Assembly (NCBI GenBank): GCA_965197545.1
Contig: CBDANJ010000008.1
Location: forward strand, 1,860,001-1,924,000
Direction: 5' to 3'
DNA length: 64,000 nucleotides
DNA from: CATOSP01 sp965197545
Lineage (GTDB): Bacteria > Chloroflexota > Dehalococcoidia > Lucifugimonadales > UBA3495
Part shown: positions 37,341-46,365 of the stretch, in pieces
Layout of the letters: the number at the start of each line of letters is the position of its first letter
How positions within the stretch are numbered: the stretch's first letter is position 1
Notes under the pieces: generated by a model
What the model was told of the DNA's origin: nothing
Seen by the model: the letters and a program-made list of their open reading frames with translations, nothing else
The model's database searches: none
Position numbers and translations under genes: made by a program

Positions 37341-37919
37341 ATGAGCGATGCGGACGGACAGGAAAACACAGCCCTGGAAGAAACCCAGTACGCCCTGGAG
37401 CCAACCACCTTCCACTCCATGCAGGAGGCACAGGAACTGGCGGGCATCCTCGAGGAAAACCTCCGGGACCGGGGCATGGGCGCCGCCAACGTGCGCCCCG
37501 AACTCGTGGAGGTGTTCTCCGAGCTAGTCAACAACGCCGCCGAGCACGGCATGACGGAGGAGGGCGCTCACGCCCACGTCCGCTACGTGCCCCACCGGAG
37601 AAGCCGCGCCTTCGACATGGTCGTCGCGGACTCCGGTCCAGGCATCCGGGCCACACTGGAAGAAAACCCGGAAATACCCCGGCCGGAAACGGACGCCGGC
37701 GCCATAGGCTTCGCCGTCCAGGAGCTGGTCTCAGGCACCGGGACCCCCACCAGGGGCATCGGCCTGTGGATGACCGTCACCGAGATGAGAAAGCCGGGGC
37801 GGAAGCTGTGGATCCACTCGGGCTCCGGCCTCCTCACCATGTACGGCGCCGCCGGGCCCGATCTGCGGGAAACGGAGCACAAGCAGGGCGCCATGGTGAG
37901 TCTCACCATCCCCGCCTGA
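37341..37919 (+). CDS. HATPase-domain protein, anti-sigma/SpoIIAB-like kinase fold
   Basis: 192 residues. The N box is ELVNNAAEHG, G1 is DSGPGI and G2 is TRGIGLWM, so an ATP-binding GHKL fold is complete; there is no His-phosphotransfer or membrane domain. Stand-alone proteins of this type act as anti-sigma factors or ATP-dependent switches. No anti-anti-sigma gene is adjacent. Its ATG overlaps the TGA of a tiny acidic frame (MDKQEETEPKG..., 37267-37344), which may be a coupled leader. Confidence 0.75.
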   Translation: MSDADGQENTALEETQYALEPTTFHSMQEAQELAGILEENLRDRGMGAANVRPELVEVFSELVNNAAEHGMTEEGAHAHVRYVPHRRSRAFDMVVADSGPGIRATLEENPEIPRPETDAGAIGFAVQELVSGTGTPTRGIGLWMTVTEMRKPGRKLWIHSGSGLLTMYGAAGPDLRETEHKQGAMVSLTIPA

Positions 37920-38109
37920 GCCGGACGGCGCCCAGGGGAACCATGACCGCGGCTCATTGCCGCGGTTTTCCATGCCCGGCACGGCCCGTGGCCGGCATAA
38001 ACCGAGGAGCAGGCCGGAGCCCTGCAGCCGGAAGAGACAGGCGGGCAATCGTAAACCTGGGCGGCATCTCCCGCTCCGGGCTTGGAGCGGCCCGGAAGGA
38101 GACGGAGAA

Positions 38110-38184
38110 ATGCCAAAGAACGACTACGAACAGGGATGGCGGGACGGGTTCCGGGAAGGTCAGCGCCGGGCCAAGCTCAAGTAA
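38110..38184 (+). CDS. 24-residue basic peptide frame
   Basis: MPKNDYEQGWRDGFREGQRR and four more residues. GGAG lies upstream. GWxxGxxEG repeats of this kind occur in small phage and plasmid proteins. Weak support because of length. Confidence 0.3.
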   Translation: MPKNDYEQGWRDGFREGQRRAKLK

Positions 38185-38459
38185 TTCGAGCCGGGTTACG
38201 TCCAGGGACATTGCTTCCCACAGGGTCACACGTGGGTTACCACCACCACATCCGGCACCCCCGCCGGGTGACCGCCTGCACCCGGTACGGGTTCCAGGCG
38301 GCCTTCATGCCAAACTACCCAGCCGGGGAGGGCAAACTGCAGTGCGCATGACCCCTACGGACGGAACATCGGACGGTGAGAAAGCAGGGGCTGGAGAAGC
38401 CATTGGAGGAGCGAAACGGCCACCTTCCACAGGCGCCGCAGAAGACAAACGCGTCCCTT

Positions 38460-38960
38460 ATATAATGGAAAAGTTTTTGTTTTTCTAAAAACGAAAAATC
38501 AAATGATCATTCCATCACTCACGGACCCCCTCTGTTCTAATTTTTCCTAGCTAAAAAACCCCCTATTTACCCCTGTTTGTTCTGAATGACGACTTTCGTA
38601 AAATGATCATGAATGATCATTCACCCCCCGGAAGACATGATTTTTCCATCCAAAAGGAATACGGAATTTCGATTTCTCATATATATAAGAGAACGTTTTA
38701 CTGGAACCGTCGGCAGACTGTGGAAACAGCCGGGCAAGAGCCATTGGATGCGGGTAACTCGTTTTAGAACTTTTGAGCGGCCCGGAGCAACCGGACGGTC
38801 GAAACTCCCGGATATTACGAAAACCGTAGTACGAATATCGTAAGAAATCAGGGAGGGCCGGAAAACCAGGCCCCGGAAAGGCCCAAAAGGGGCCTTACCT
38901 GAGTGACCGATCACCAACGGTCATTCAATTATCACTCAAGTGGTCACTCACCGCCGGGGC
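38460..38960. promoter_or_regulatory. AT-rich noncoding region with TGATCAT palindromes
   Basis: In a GC-rich island this stretch is markedly AT-rich and without genes. ATGATCAT occurs at 38503, 38602 and 38613, the last two in tandem, and (G/A)TCA(C/T)TCA words recur near 38513, 38619, 38921, 38931 and 38943. It ends just before the thyX ribosome site. Candidate operator array or replication-origin-like region. The preceding 38185-38459 holds nothing. Confidence 0.4.
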
Positions 38961-38992
38961 GGCGATTTTCAGACGGAGGAGAACTGAACGGC

Positions 38993-39925
38993 ATGACGGG
39001 ATTGACAACACCCCAACAGCAGGCCGGCGTGGACGCGCTCCGCGCCCAGCGCCATGAGACAACCCGCGCCACCGTCCCGGAGCTGGAGGACCTGCTCCAC
39101 ACCCCCATCCCCCTGCTCGACCACGGCTTCGTCCGCGCCGTCGTCCAGGCAGCCCGGGTCTCCCACGGCCGCAGGACCCGCAGCGTCTCCGATGACCGGG
39201 GACTGATCCGCTACCTGATGCGCCTCGGCCACACGACCCCGTTCGAAATGTGCGAGATCAAGCTCCACGTGAAGCTGCCCATCTTCGCCGCCCGGCAGTG
39301 GATCAGGCACCGCACCGCCAGCGTCAACGAGGTCTCCGCCCGGTACTCCATCCTCGACCGCGAGTTCTACGTGCCGGGCAAGGACGTGATCGCGTCCCAG
39401 TCCCAGGGCAACCGGCAGGGACGCGGCGGAGCGCTCTCAGCCGAACAGGCCGCGTGGGTGCGGGAACTGCTCCGGGAGGACGCCGAACGCGCCTACGACC
39501 ACTACGAGGAATTGCTCAACGAGGACCCGAACGGAGACCCCCTCGACCCGGGCCGGGCCGGACTGGCCCGTGAATTGGCCCGGATGAACCTGTCGCTCAA
39601 CTACTACACCCAGTGGTACTGGAAGACGGACCTCCACAACCTGCTCCACTTCCTCCAGCTCCGGGCCGACGCCCACGCCCAGTATGAGATCCGGGTCTAC
39701 GCCGAGGCGATACTCGAACGCATCGTGAAGCCCTGGACGCCCCTGGTCCATGAGGCGTTCCTGGACTACCGGCGGGGCGCCCTGACCCTCTCCCACCAGG
39801 CGCTCCAGGTGCTGCGGGCTCTGGTCCGCGGGCGGCGCGGGGAGGCGGAGGCGCTGCGGGACGGAACGGGGACCGCCACCCGCGAGTGGCGGGAGATCAT
39901 GGAGACCCTGGGACTCGAGGAATGA
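38993..39925 (+). CDS. thyX: Flavin-dependent thymidylate synthase ThyX
   Basis: 310 residues from ATG 38993 with GGAGGAG upstream. The ThyX signature RHRTASVNEVSARY is at residues 105-118, flanked by the substrate-binding HTTPFEMCEIKLHVKLPIFA and the C-terminal helices NLLHFLQLRADAHAQYEIR. It converts dUMP to dTMP using FAD and methylene-tetrahydrofolate. Slightly long because of an extended C-terminus and an insert with SQSQGNRQGRGG. Its setting beside IS elements and an AT-rich region suggests it may be element cargo rather than the cell's main enzyme. Confidence 0.9.
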   Translation: MTGLTTPQQQAGVDALRAQRHETTRATVPELEDLLHTPIPLLDHGFVRAVVQAARVSHGRRTRSVSDDRGLIRYLMRLGHTTPFEMCEIKLHVKLPIFAARQWIRHRTASVNEVSARYSILDREFYVPGKDVIASQSQGNRQGRGGALSAEQAAWVRELLREDAERAYDHYEELLNEDPNGDPLDPGRAGLARELARMNLSLNYYTQWYWKTDLHNLLHFLQLRADAHAQYEIRVYAEAILERIVKPWTPLVHEAFLDYRRGALTLSHQALQVLRALVRGRRGEAEALRDGTGTATREWREIMETLGLEE

Positions 39926-39962
39926 GCACGGCCCCAGGCAACGCCCCCAGCAGGGAGAACCG

Positions 39963-40399
39963 ATGAAAACGATCAGCCTGTGGCAACCCTACGCCAGCCT
40001 GATCGCGGCTGGTGAGAAGACCATCGAAACACGGGGCTGGGCCCCGCCGAAGGGCGTGATGGGACAGCGGATCGCCATTCACGCCGCGAAGGCAATTGAA
40101 ACGGCGGACGTGCGCGGCAGGGCCCGTCATCACCAAATCGCCGCCGCCCTGAACGATCCGGAGTGGGATGAGAACGTCCCCAGGGGCGCGGTGGTCTGCA
40201 CCGCCATCCTGGACCACGCGGCCCAGGTCCACGGGCCTGAACGCCACGGGCATGTGACCGTTGCCGGCAACCACCTGGTTGCGGTTGACGAATGGGGGGG
40301 TTCGGCCCGGGCCGATGGCTGTGGTTTCTCCGGGACGTGGAACCAGTGGACCCGCCGGTCCCGGTCCGCGGCCATCAGGGGTTCTGGAATTGGGAGTGA
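39963..40399 (+). pseudogene. ASCH-domain protein frameshifted at G7
   Basis: SLWQPYASLIAAGEKTIETR is the ASCH signature near the N-terminus. At G7 (40294-40300) the frame is lost; one base fewer or more restores FGPGRWLWFLRDVEPVDPPV and a stop at 40397-40399, which overlaps the next gene's ATG. That coupling shows the intended frame. The uncorrected reading runs to 40529. ASCH proteins bind RNA or modified nucleosides. Homopolymer slippage could be real variation or a sequencing error. Confidence 0.7.
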
Positions 40400-40566
40400 T
40401 GAAGAGGAAACTACTGGCGCAAATTCGGGCGGCGTTTCAACGGCGGACGCAGTGCACGGAATGCCAAACGCCGGCAGCGATGAAATGGCGGTATTGGGAC
40501 AACTATCTTTGCCCCGACTGTTTTCATGACCATCTACGCTTGGACCACGAATCAGACCTGTACTAA
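40399..40566 (+). CDS. 55-residue zinc-finger-like protein
   Basis: A CxxC...CxxC pair (CTEC and CPDC, 19 residues apart) in a basic protein with a hydrophobic aromatic core WRYWDNYLC. The ATG overlaps the corrected ASCH stop (TGATG-type coupling), so both belong to one operon. It likely binds zinc; a nucleic acid partner is possible. Confidence 0.6.
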   Translation: MKRKLLAQIRAAFQRRTQCTECQTPAAMKWRYWDNYLCPDCFHDHLRLDHESDLY

Positions 40567-40739
40567 ACGGGGAAATTCGATTTCCCGGCCGGACATGCCC
40601 ACCCACGGGGGACTCCCCGCCGCCGGAGCCGGACGGCGACGTCCAGCACGGGGAACTGGACTGGCGCCGCCGGGACACGGCCCGGAAGGCATCCCCGTGA
40701 GCGGCGGCAGAGTATAATGGGCTGCCAAGGAGGACTCAG

Positions 40740-41384
40740 GTGACCACCATCAACGACATAGGCGACCTGGTAAGGGTGCTCCGGGAACAGCCGGAATGGG
40801 CCGAGGCCCTGCGGGGCGTCCTGCTGAGCCGGGAACTGCTGGAGATGCCCGAGGAGTTCGCCCAGTTCGTCAAGCTGACCAACGCCAACTTCCAGACGGT
40901 CAACGCCCGGCTGGAACGCCTGTAAACCGACGTGGCCGAAATCCGGCGGGACGTGGCCCCCATCAAGGGCGCCCACGCCAGGAACGGGGCCCTGCGGGCC
41001 ACCCGGCGCATGGCCCGCACCATGGGCTGCCGCCAGGTGGACATGCTCGACCAGGACGACCTCGGCGACATGGCGGACGCCGACGACACCTCCGGGCTGG
41101 AGCCCACGGAGCTGCGGAGCTTCGAGAACGCCGACATCGTGACCAGGGCGGCCGACCGGGAGACCGGCCAGATACGATACCTGGCCATTGAGGCGTCCTT
41201 CACCGCCAATCCCGACGACGTGCGCCGCGCAGTACGCAACGCCGAATACCTCACCCGGTTCACCGGATACCCCGCCACCGCCATGGTGGCCTCGGTCCGC
41301 GTCAACCCCCAGGTCCAGCCGGACATCGACTCCGGCAGGGTGGTCTGGTACGAGATCGAGTCCAGGCTCATGGATCCCGAATAG
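40740..41384 (+). pseudogene. Coiled-coil plus nuclease-like protein split by in-frame TAA
   Basis: GTG 40740 with AGGAGG upstream and TATAAT at 40713-40718. Frame 1 gives LREQPEWAEALRGVLLSREL and a coiled-coil start, then TAA at 40923-40925; the same frame continues with AEIRRDVAPIKG and the conserved domain IRYLAIEASFTANPDDVRRA, YLTRFTGYPATAMVASVRVN. Intact relatives in Chloroflexota carry Gln or Glu here and are assigned to a PD-(D/E)XK-like family of unknown role. Confidence 0.65.
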
Positions 41385-41568
41385 ACGGCAGGACGGCCGG
41401 CCGCCCGTCGAACGTCGATCCCCCGGACTCCAGAGGACCCTGCACGCGACCCCCCGGTCCCACCCTGACAGGGGTATGTATGGACTGAAAATGGTCTGAG
41501 AGCTTGGAAAGCGCAGGGGAATCCGGCATCTTGGTTGCAATGACGAAACCGGATGCCGGAGGTCTCCC

Positions 41569-42819
41569 ATGCGCCTTCCCAAGGAATGCTACCAGATGCG
41601 GCAGGTCATTGAAACGCATTTACCGCACCTCACTCAGTCACAGTTGACCGGTCTGGCCTGGTGGGTCTGCGGGACCATCCTGGCCGGGAGCGCCTGCCAG
41701 AATGCCGTCGCGTCCGCCCTCTCCACCCGGGGCAACTGGAACAACCTGCGCCAGTATCTCCGGGAGTGGTTGTACGACGGCGGCGACCGGGCGCGTCCCT
41801 GCAAGGCCGAACTGGACGTAAGTCTCTGCTTCGCGCCGCTGCTCCGGTGGGTCCTTGCGTGGTGGCGTTCCGGCCGGCTGGCGCTGGCGGTTGACCCCAC
41901 GTTGAAAGGGGACGGCGCCACCGCCATCGTCATCAGCGTGGTCTACCGGGGTTGCGCGATTCCCGTGGCCTGGCGCATCCTGCGCGCCAACCAGCGCGGG
42001 GCCTGGATGGACCCGATAGTGGAACTGCTGCAGGCCCTGGCCCCGGCGGTCCCCAGGGAAATGACCGTGGTGGTGCTGTGCGACCGGGGCTTGGCCAGTC
42101 CGAAATTGTGGAAACAGATTCTGGCCCAAGGCTGGCATCCCTATATGAGGTATCCGAAAAACGTCACTTTCTGCGCTGAAGGGGGCCGGCGGCTTCCCGC
42201 GCGTGCCTTCGTTCCCCGTCCGGATACCGCATGGATCGGGAGGGGGACCGCCTTCGGCAGAGCCGCCGCCAAACGCCGTTGCACCCTGCTGGCGGTCTGG
42301 TACGTTGAACAGGAGGAGCCGTGGATCATCCTGACCGACCTTCCGCCGGAGGAAGTTGGGGTGAGTTGGTACGCGCTCCGCTTCTGGATCGAGTTGGGGT
42401 TCAAGCCTGCCCTCGGCCCCGACCGGGGGGCGGTCAAGAGCCTGGGTTGGCAATGGCAGAAGACCCGTAGAACTGACCCGGCGCGGATTTCGCGGCATTG
42501 GTTCGTGTTGTCGGTGGCGACGCTCCTGACCCTGGCCTATGGGACCAGGGTGGAAGACGCCTATGACCGGAGGATGACCCCCGGCAGCTTGCGAGCGCCG
42601 CCCAATGCCTGCCCCGTACTGGATACGGGGGCGCTGGCGCCCACGCACCGCAGTAGCCGGGAGAAGCCGGGACGGACCGTCAGCGTAACCCGGCACGGCA
42701 TCACATGGCTGAGGCAGTTGCTGCACCGGGGCCGGTTCTGGAGCCGGGTCTGGCTGCTGCCCGAACCCTGGCCTGAACCCAAGTCCAACCTGGAGGTCAC
42801 CCGCCATGCTCCTGCATGA
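41569..42819 (+). CDS. IS4-like DDE transposase, copy A
   Basis: 416 residues. DDE-fold residues: first D in LAVDPTLKGD, second D in VVLCDRGLAS, E in FWIELGFK. It is about 80 percent like copy B by eye but holds two extra stretches of about 8 codons: PALGPDRGA after FK (42406-42432) and ACPVLDTGA near residue 350 (42606-42632), both encoded by palindromic DNA. The E-box-proximal insert may impair activity. Confidence 0.8.
   Translation: MRLPKECYQMRQVIETHLPHLTQSQLTGLAWWVCGTILAGSACQNAVASALSTRGNWNNLRQYLREWLYDGGDRARPCKAELDVSLCFAPLLRWVLAWWRSGRLALAVDPTLKGDGATAIVISVVYRGCAIPVAWRILRANQRGAWMDPIVELLQALAPAVPREMTVVVLCDRGLASPKLWKQILAQGWHPYMRYPKNVTFCAEGGRRLPARAFVPRPDTAWIGRGTAFGRAAAKRRCTLLAVWYVEQEEPWIILTDLPPEEVGVSWYALRFWIELGFKPALGPDRGAVKSLGWQWQKTRRTDPARISRHWFVLSVATLLTLAYGTRVEDAYDRRMTPGSLRAPPNACPVLDTGALAPTHRSSREKPGRTVSVTRHGITWLRQLLHRGRFWSRVWLLPEPWPEPKSNLEVTRHAPA
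42406..42432. repeat. 27-nt palindromic insert in transposase A (first)
   Basis: Begins CCTGCCC and ends GGGGGGCG around a CTCGG...CCGAC core. Copy B lacks it, reading FKVIKSLG where A has FKPALGPDRGAVKSLG. Net gain is 24 nt, frame kept. Confidence 0.6.
42606..42632. repeat. 27-nt palindromic insert in transposase A (second)
   Basis: Contains CCCCGTA-CTGGA-TACGGGG preceded by GCCTG. It matches the insert in the IS5 transposase at 12697-12721. Net gain versus copy B is 8 codons, frame kept. Confidence 0.7.
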
Positions 42820-43057
42820 AAACCCTATACATACCCCTGTCAGCGCCAAGACGGGGGTTAACTTCCCCCTGGAGCTTACCGCCCGGTCCGCGCACACCTG
42901 GCCGGGACCACCGCCGCAAGGCGCGATCGCCGCAGCCAGTGTATCGCCGCAGGCCGTTTCCGGCAACCAGGGGCCGGGGGAGCGGCCCGATAAAAAAGTT
43001 GCACAGGTCTACGGCTGATTTAGCCTCATTTTCTTAGACAAGGCCCCCCCCTGTACC

Positions 43058-44399
43058 CTGACAAGGGTATGTAAGGGGTTTTTACGATGGGACATGGCGA
43101 GTAATCTCCAGGTTGGGCTTGGGTTCTGGCCAGGGTTCAGGCAGCAGCCAGACGCGGCTCCAGAGCCGACCTTGGAGGAGCAGCCGTCTGAGCCAGTCGA
43201 TGCCATGTCGGGTTACGCTGACGGTGCGGCCCGTCCGGCGCCAGGGGTTGCGATGTAGTTGCGATGTATCGGAGCTGGGGCCTGGGGCGGTGTGCGCAGG
43301 TTGCCCGGGGCGATTCTGCGGTCATAGGCGTCTTCCACCCGGGTGCCGTAGGCCAGGGCCAGCAGGGTGGCCACCGACAGCACCAGCCAGTGGCGGGAGA
43401 TGCGGGCCGGGTCGGAGCGGCGGGTCTTGTCCCACTTCCAGCCCAGGCTCTTGATGACCTTGAAGCCCAGTTCGATCCAGAAGCGCAGGGCGTACCAGCT
43501 GGGTCCGGCGTCCTCCGGCGGCAGGTCGGTGAGGATGATCCAGGGTTCTTCCTGCTCGGCGTACCAGACCACCAGGAGAGTGCAGCGGCGTTTGGCCTTG
43601 GGAGTGCTGAAGGCGGTGCCGCGGCCAATCCAGGCGGTATCGGGACGGCACAAGAAGCGCTGGGCGGGCAACCGGCGTCCACCATCGGCGCAGAAAGTGA
43701 TGTTCTTCCGGTAGCGCATACAGGGATGCCAGCCTTGGGAGCGTATCTGCTTCCACAATTTGGGACTGGATATGCCCCGGTCGCAGAGCACGATGACGGT
43801 CATATCCCTGGGAACCGCTGGGGCCAGTTCCTTGAGCAGTTCCACCGTGGGGTCCATCCAGGAGCCTTTCTGGGTGGCCTTGTGGATGCGCCAGGCCACG
43901 GGGATGGCGCAGCTACGGTAGACGACGCTGATGACGATGGCGGTGATCTGGTCCCCTTTCAGCGTGGGATCTATGGCCAGGGCCAAGCGGCTGGAGAGCC
44001 ACCAGGAGAGGACCCAGCGGAGCAGGGGCGCGAAGCAGAGAGTAACGTCCAGTTCGGTCTGGCAGGGACGGGCCCGGTCGCTGCCGTCGTAGAGCCACTC
44101 CCGGAGGTACTGGCGCAGGCTGTTCCAGTTGCCCTTGGCGGAGAGGGCCGAGGCTACGGCGTTCTGGCAGGCGCTGCCAGCGAAAATAGCCCCGCAGACC
44201 CACAGCGCCAGGCCGGTCAACTGTGGCCGGGAGAGGTGAGGTAAATGCGTTTCAATGACCTGCTGCATCTGATAGCATTCCCGTGGAAGGCGCATGGGAC
44301 ACCTCCAGCACCTGGTTTCGTGACTGCTGCCAAGATGCCGGAATCCCGTGCGCTTTCCAAGTTTTCAGACCATTTCAGCCCTTACATACCCTTGTCAGT
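43058..44399 (-). mobile_element. IS4-like element, copy B (about 1342 bp)
   Basis: Terminal repeats CTGACAAGGGTATGTA (43058-43073) and complement (44383-44398). The 10-bp word CCCCTGTACC flanks it at 43048-43057 and 44400-44409, a likely target duplication of IS4-family length. The 214-bp spacer between copies A and B has no gene. Confidence 0.8.
43082..44295 (-). pseudogene. IS4-like transposase, copy B, frameshifted near the C-terminus
   Basis: Intact from MRLPRECYQMQQVIETHLPH through the D (IDPTLKGD), D (VLCDRGISS) and E (FWIELGFK) boxes. The frame then breaks near 43240 and stops at 43213. The conserved end continues in another frame as GRTVSVTRHGIDWLRRLL to a stop at 43082-43084. About 40 C-terminal residues are lost, so activity is doubtful, but the catalytic core is complete. 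Confidence 0.75.
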
Positions 44400-44409
44400 C
44401 CCCTGTACC

Positions 44410-44711
44410 CCCCTCCCGGACGATCGGACACTTTTCTTGCACACCCGCGCTATCTGGGCCGTATCTGCAAATCGTGCAGATACTGACATCCGTTCGGAAC
44501 GAACGTTCATTGCGCAGAGCCACGCGTGCAGACCCTACAACCCGTAGCTGGACACCCCCTCGCACTTTTCTTGCACCGGTCCAGATACAAAAATCCTCGC
44601 ATATATGGCACCCCCCCTGAGAGCCACCGGGCAGGCCGGACATCCCCACCCCCCTGGTGACAGACCTGCCGCCGTGCTAAGCTCTTCCTGAAGTTCTCGG
44701 GAGAGGGAGCC
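44410..44711 (+). promoter_or_regulatory. Noncoding region with two adjacent palindromes and a direct repeat
   Basis: GTATCTGCA-AATCG-TGCAGATAC at 44461-44483 and CGTTCG-GAA-CGAACG at 44491-44505 are perfect dyads 7 bp apart. CACTTTTCTTGCAC is repeated at 44429-44442 and 44563-44576. The region leads into the small HTH gene at 44712. Likely operators; the proteins bound are unknown. Confidence 0.5.
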
Positions 44712-44915
44712 ATGGCAGACACAGAGAATCTCAGCCCCGCCCTGGTCAACGTGCTCAAGGAACTGCGCCGCGTGGTCGATGTGGAGATCAAGTCCGAGGT
44801 TGCCCGCCGCCTGGCCGATAAGGACGTGAGCGCCGCCGAGATCTCAAGGCTCCTGGGCGTCAGCCGGAACACCGTGTACCGGTACCTGAAGCGTGAGAAC
44901 GGGTTGCGGTCCTGA
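44712..44915 (+). CDS. 67-residue HTH protein
   Basis: N-terminal helix (LKELRRVVDVEIKSEVARRL) and a C-terminal resolvase-like HTH: DVSAAEISRLLGVSRNTVYR. GAGAGGGAG precedes the ATG. It resembles the small HTH frame at 53.3 kb in layout. Probable DNA-binding regulator of the following small-gene cassette, whose upstream palindromes could be its sites. Confidence 0.7.
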   Translation: MADTENLSPALVNVLKELRRVVDVEIKSEVARRLADKDVSAAEISRLLGVSRNTVYRYLKRENGLRS

Positions 44916-45007
44916 GCCAGTCGCCACTGAATGTACTGAATGTATCGGTGCGTTGGTGCAGCTCGCTCGATGCCTCAGCTCCGAATGCGCCAGCCAGGAG
45001 GAATGAC

Positions 45008-45273
45008 ATGACGAACGCCACGAAGCGCTGCAGCAAGGACTCCCTGGGCTAACGCATGTGGGTCCTGCAGCGCGCACAGGCGAAGCTCCGGCAGAGATGG
45101 CCCAGGACGACGAGGGCCCGGAACTGGCGGACGCCGTCGACGAGCTGCACACCGAGCTGTGGTTCTGGCAGTCCGCCATGGGCTACACCGACAACGTCAC
45201 GGTCACCTGGACCGTGACGGGAGAGAAACGGCCGAGCTCCCAGGAAGACTGCACGAATCAGGAACGGCCATGA
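45008..45273 (+). pseudogene. Broken small gene heading the HEPN-like cassette
   Basis: AGGAGG and ATG 45008 start MTNATKRCSKDSLG, then TAA; the same frame goes on as MWVLQRAQAKLRQ, and after a one-base shift EMAQDDEGPELADAVDELHT continues to a stop at 45271-45273. The stop overlaps the next ATG (ATGA). A protein of about 85 residues is implied, with one stop and one frameshift. No family recognised. Confidence 0.45.
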
Positions 45274-45646
45274 CAGGCGGACAGGAAAGCGAGGCAATCC
45301 GAGAAAAGCATTCCGCCCTGGCACTCAAGCTCCTCGAGGACGCCGAGCAGGAGATCGCCGCCGGGGACACGGTCCAGGGGGCGAGAAGCTGGGGGGCGCG
45401 ACCAGCCAGGCCCTCAAGGCGTACTGCGCCAGCCACAGCCTTCCCCACAGCAGGTACGCCCACCGCCGTCGGGCGCTCCTGGACCTGGCGGAACGCACGG
45501 GCGACGGGTTCCTCCCAATGGCCTTTGGCACGGCCGAGTCCTGCCACGCCAACTTCTACAACGACTGGATGGACCAGGAACACCTGGAGACCTATCTCCC
45601 GGGCATCCAGCGCCTGGTGCAGCTGCTGCTTGACGCCCAAGCCTGA
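45270..45646 (+). pseudogene. HEPN/PaREP1-like protein, 2-bp insertion
   Basis: ALKLLEDAEQEIAAGDTVQG leads into SWGATSQALKAYCASHSL if the extra CG in GCGCGACC (about 45396-45401) is discounted; the frame then runs ESCHANFYNDWMDQEHLETY to a stop at 45644-45646 that overlaps the next ATG. The pattern matches the PaREP1/HEPN helical family, known mainly as RNA-associated or toxin-like proteins. Confidence 0.55.
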
Positions 45647-45840
45647 TGGCGGACAGGCGCAAGGGAAGCCCAGTGGAATGGTGGAGATGGAGACGGCAGA
45701 TCGGGCCGTCCCTGGATGCAGTGCGCCTGGCCGGAAACGGCGGGTATATCGACTTCCTCTTCGACCCTTGGCTGAGGAAGCGCGGCCTTAGGGCATTCCG
45801 GCAGGCCCTGATCCCCGAGGGGGAGAGGTGGCTGAACTAG
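45646..45840 (+). CDS. Unknown 64-residue protein
   Basis: PVEWWRWRRQIGPSLDAVRL and a segment GGYIDFLFDPWLRKRGL, rich in Trp and Arg. Its ATG overlaps the HEPN-like stop (TGATG), marking it as part of the cassette. No family recognised. Confidence 0.45.
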   Translation: MADRRKGSPVEWWRWRRQIGPSLDAVRLAGNGGYIDFLFDPWLRKRGLRAFRQALIPEGERWLN

Positions 45841-45886
45841 GAGGCCCCGGCTTTCACCTGAACGCAACTCTTGAGGCTCTTGAGAC

Positions 45887-46236
45887 ATGGTAGCCACCGA
45901 CCGGGTCAGATTCCTCTTCTCCGACGCGCGGACACTCTACGACGACGCCCTCGAGATGCTCGACCAGGGGAAGATCCGGAACGCGGCGGAGAAGGCGTGG
46001 GGCGCCACGAAGCGGGCCACCGACGCCCTGGTCCTGGCCCGAGAGGGAGAGGAACCCCAGCCGGGCGGGCAGGCCAGGTGCGCGCTTTTGAGGCTGAGCG
46101 CCCAGGCCCCCACCTTCGATGCGTTCCAGGGCCAATAAACACCAGGGTGGTGCTCCTGCACGTCAACTGCTTCTACGACGGGAACTGCGAACCGGAAGAG
46201 GAGATGGCCGGCCTGATACGGTCCTCCATCGTGTAG
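45887..46236 (+). pseudogene. Second HEPN-like protein, frameshifted
   Basis: FSDARTLYDDALEMLDQGKI and RNAAEKAWGATKRATDALVL are typical of the helical HEPN/PaREP1 fold. The frame stops at 46138 after FDAFQGQ; the conserved rest, NTRVVLLHVNCFYDGNCEPE, lies in another frame to 46236. A small indel near 46133 explains it. It precedes mcrB by 130 bp. Confidence 0.55.
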
Positions 46237-46365
46237 TCCAGCTTGCCAAGTCCCTTTCCTCCGAAGCGTAGCCCGAGCGATCAAGGCCGGAGGGTATCGT
46301 GTTGCAACACCCATCTTCGGGAGACGACACGTGGGGAATGCTCAAGCCACGCCAGATCGAGGTGA

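Larger units (their letters stand above)
41465..42843 (+). mobile_element. IS4-like element, copy A (1379 bp)
   Basis: Terminal inverted repeats CTGACAGGGGTATGTA (41465-41480) and its complement (42828-42843). One transposase inside. No clear target duplication was seen. Inverted relative to copy B 214 bp away. Confidence 0.8.
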
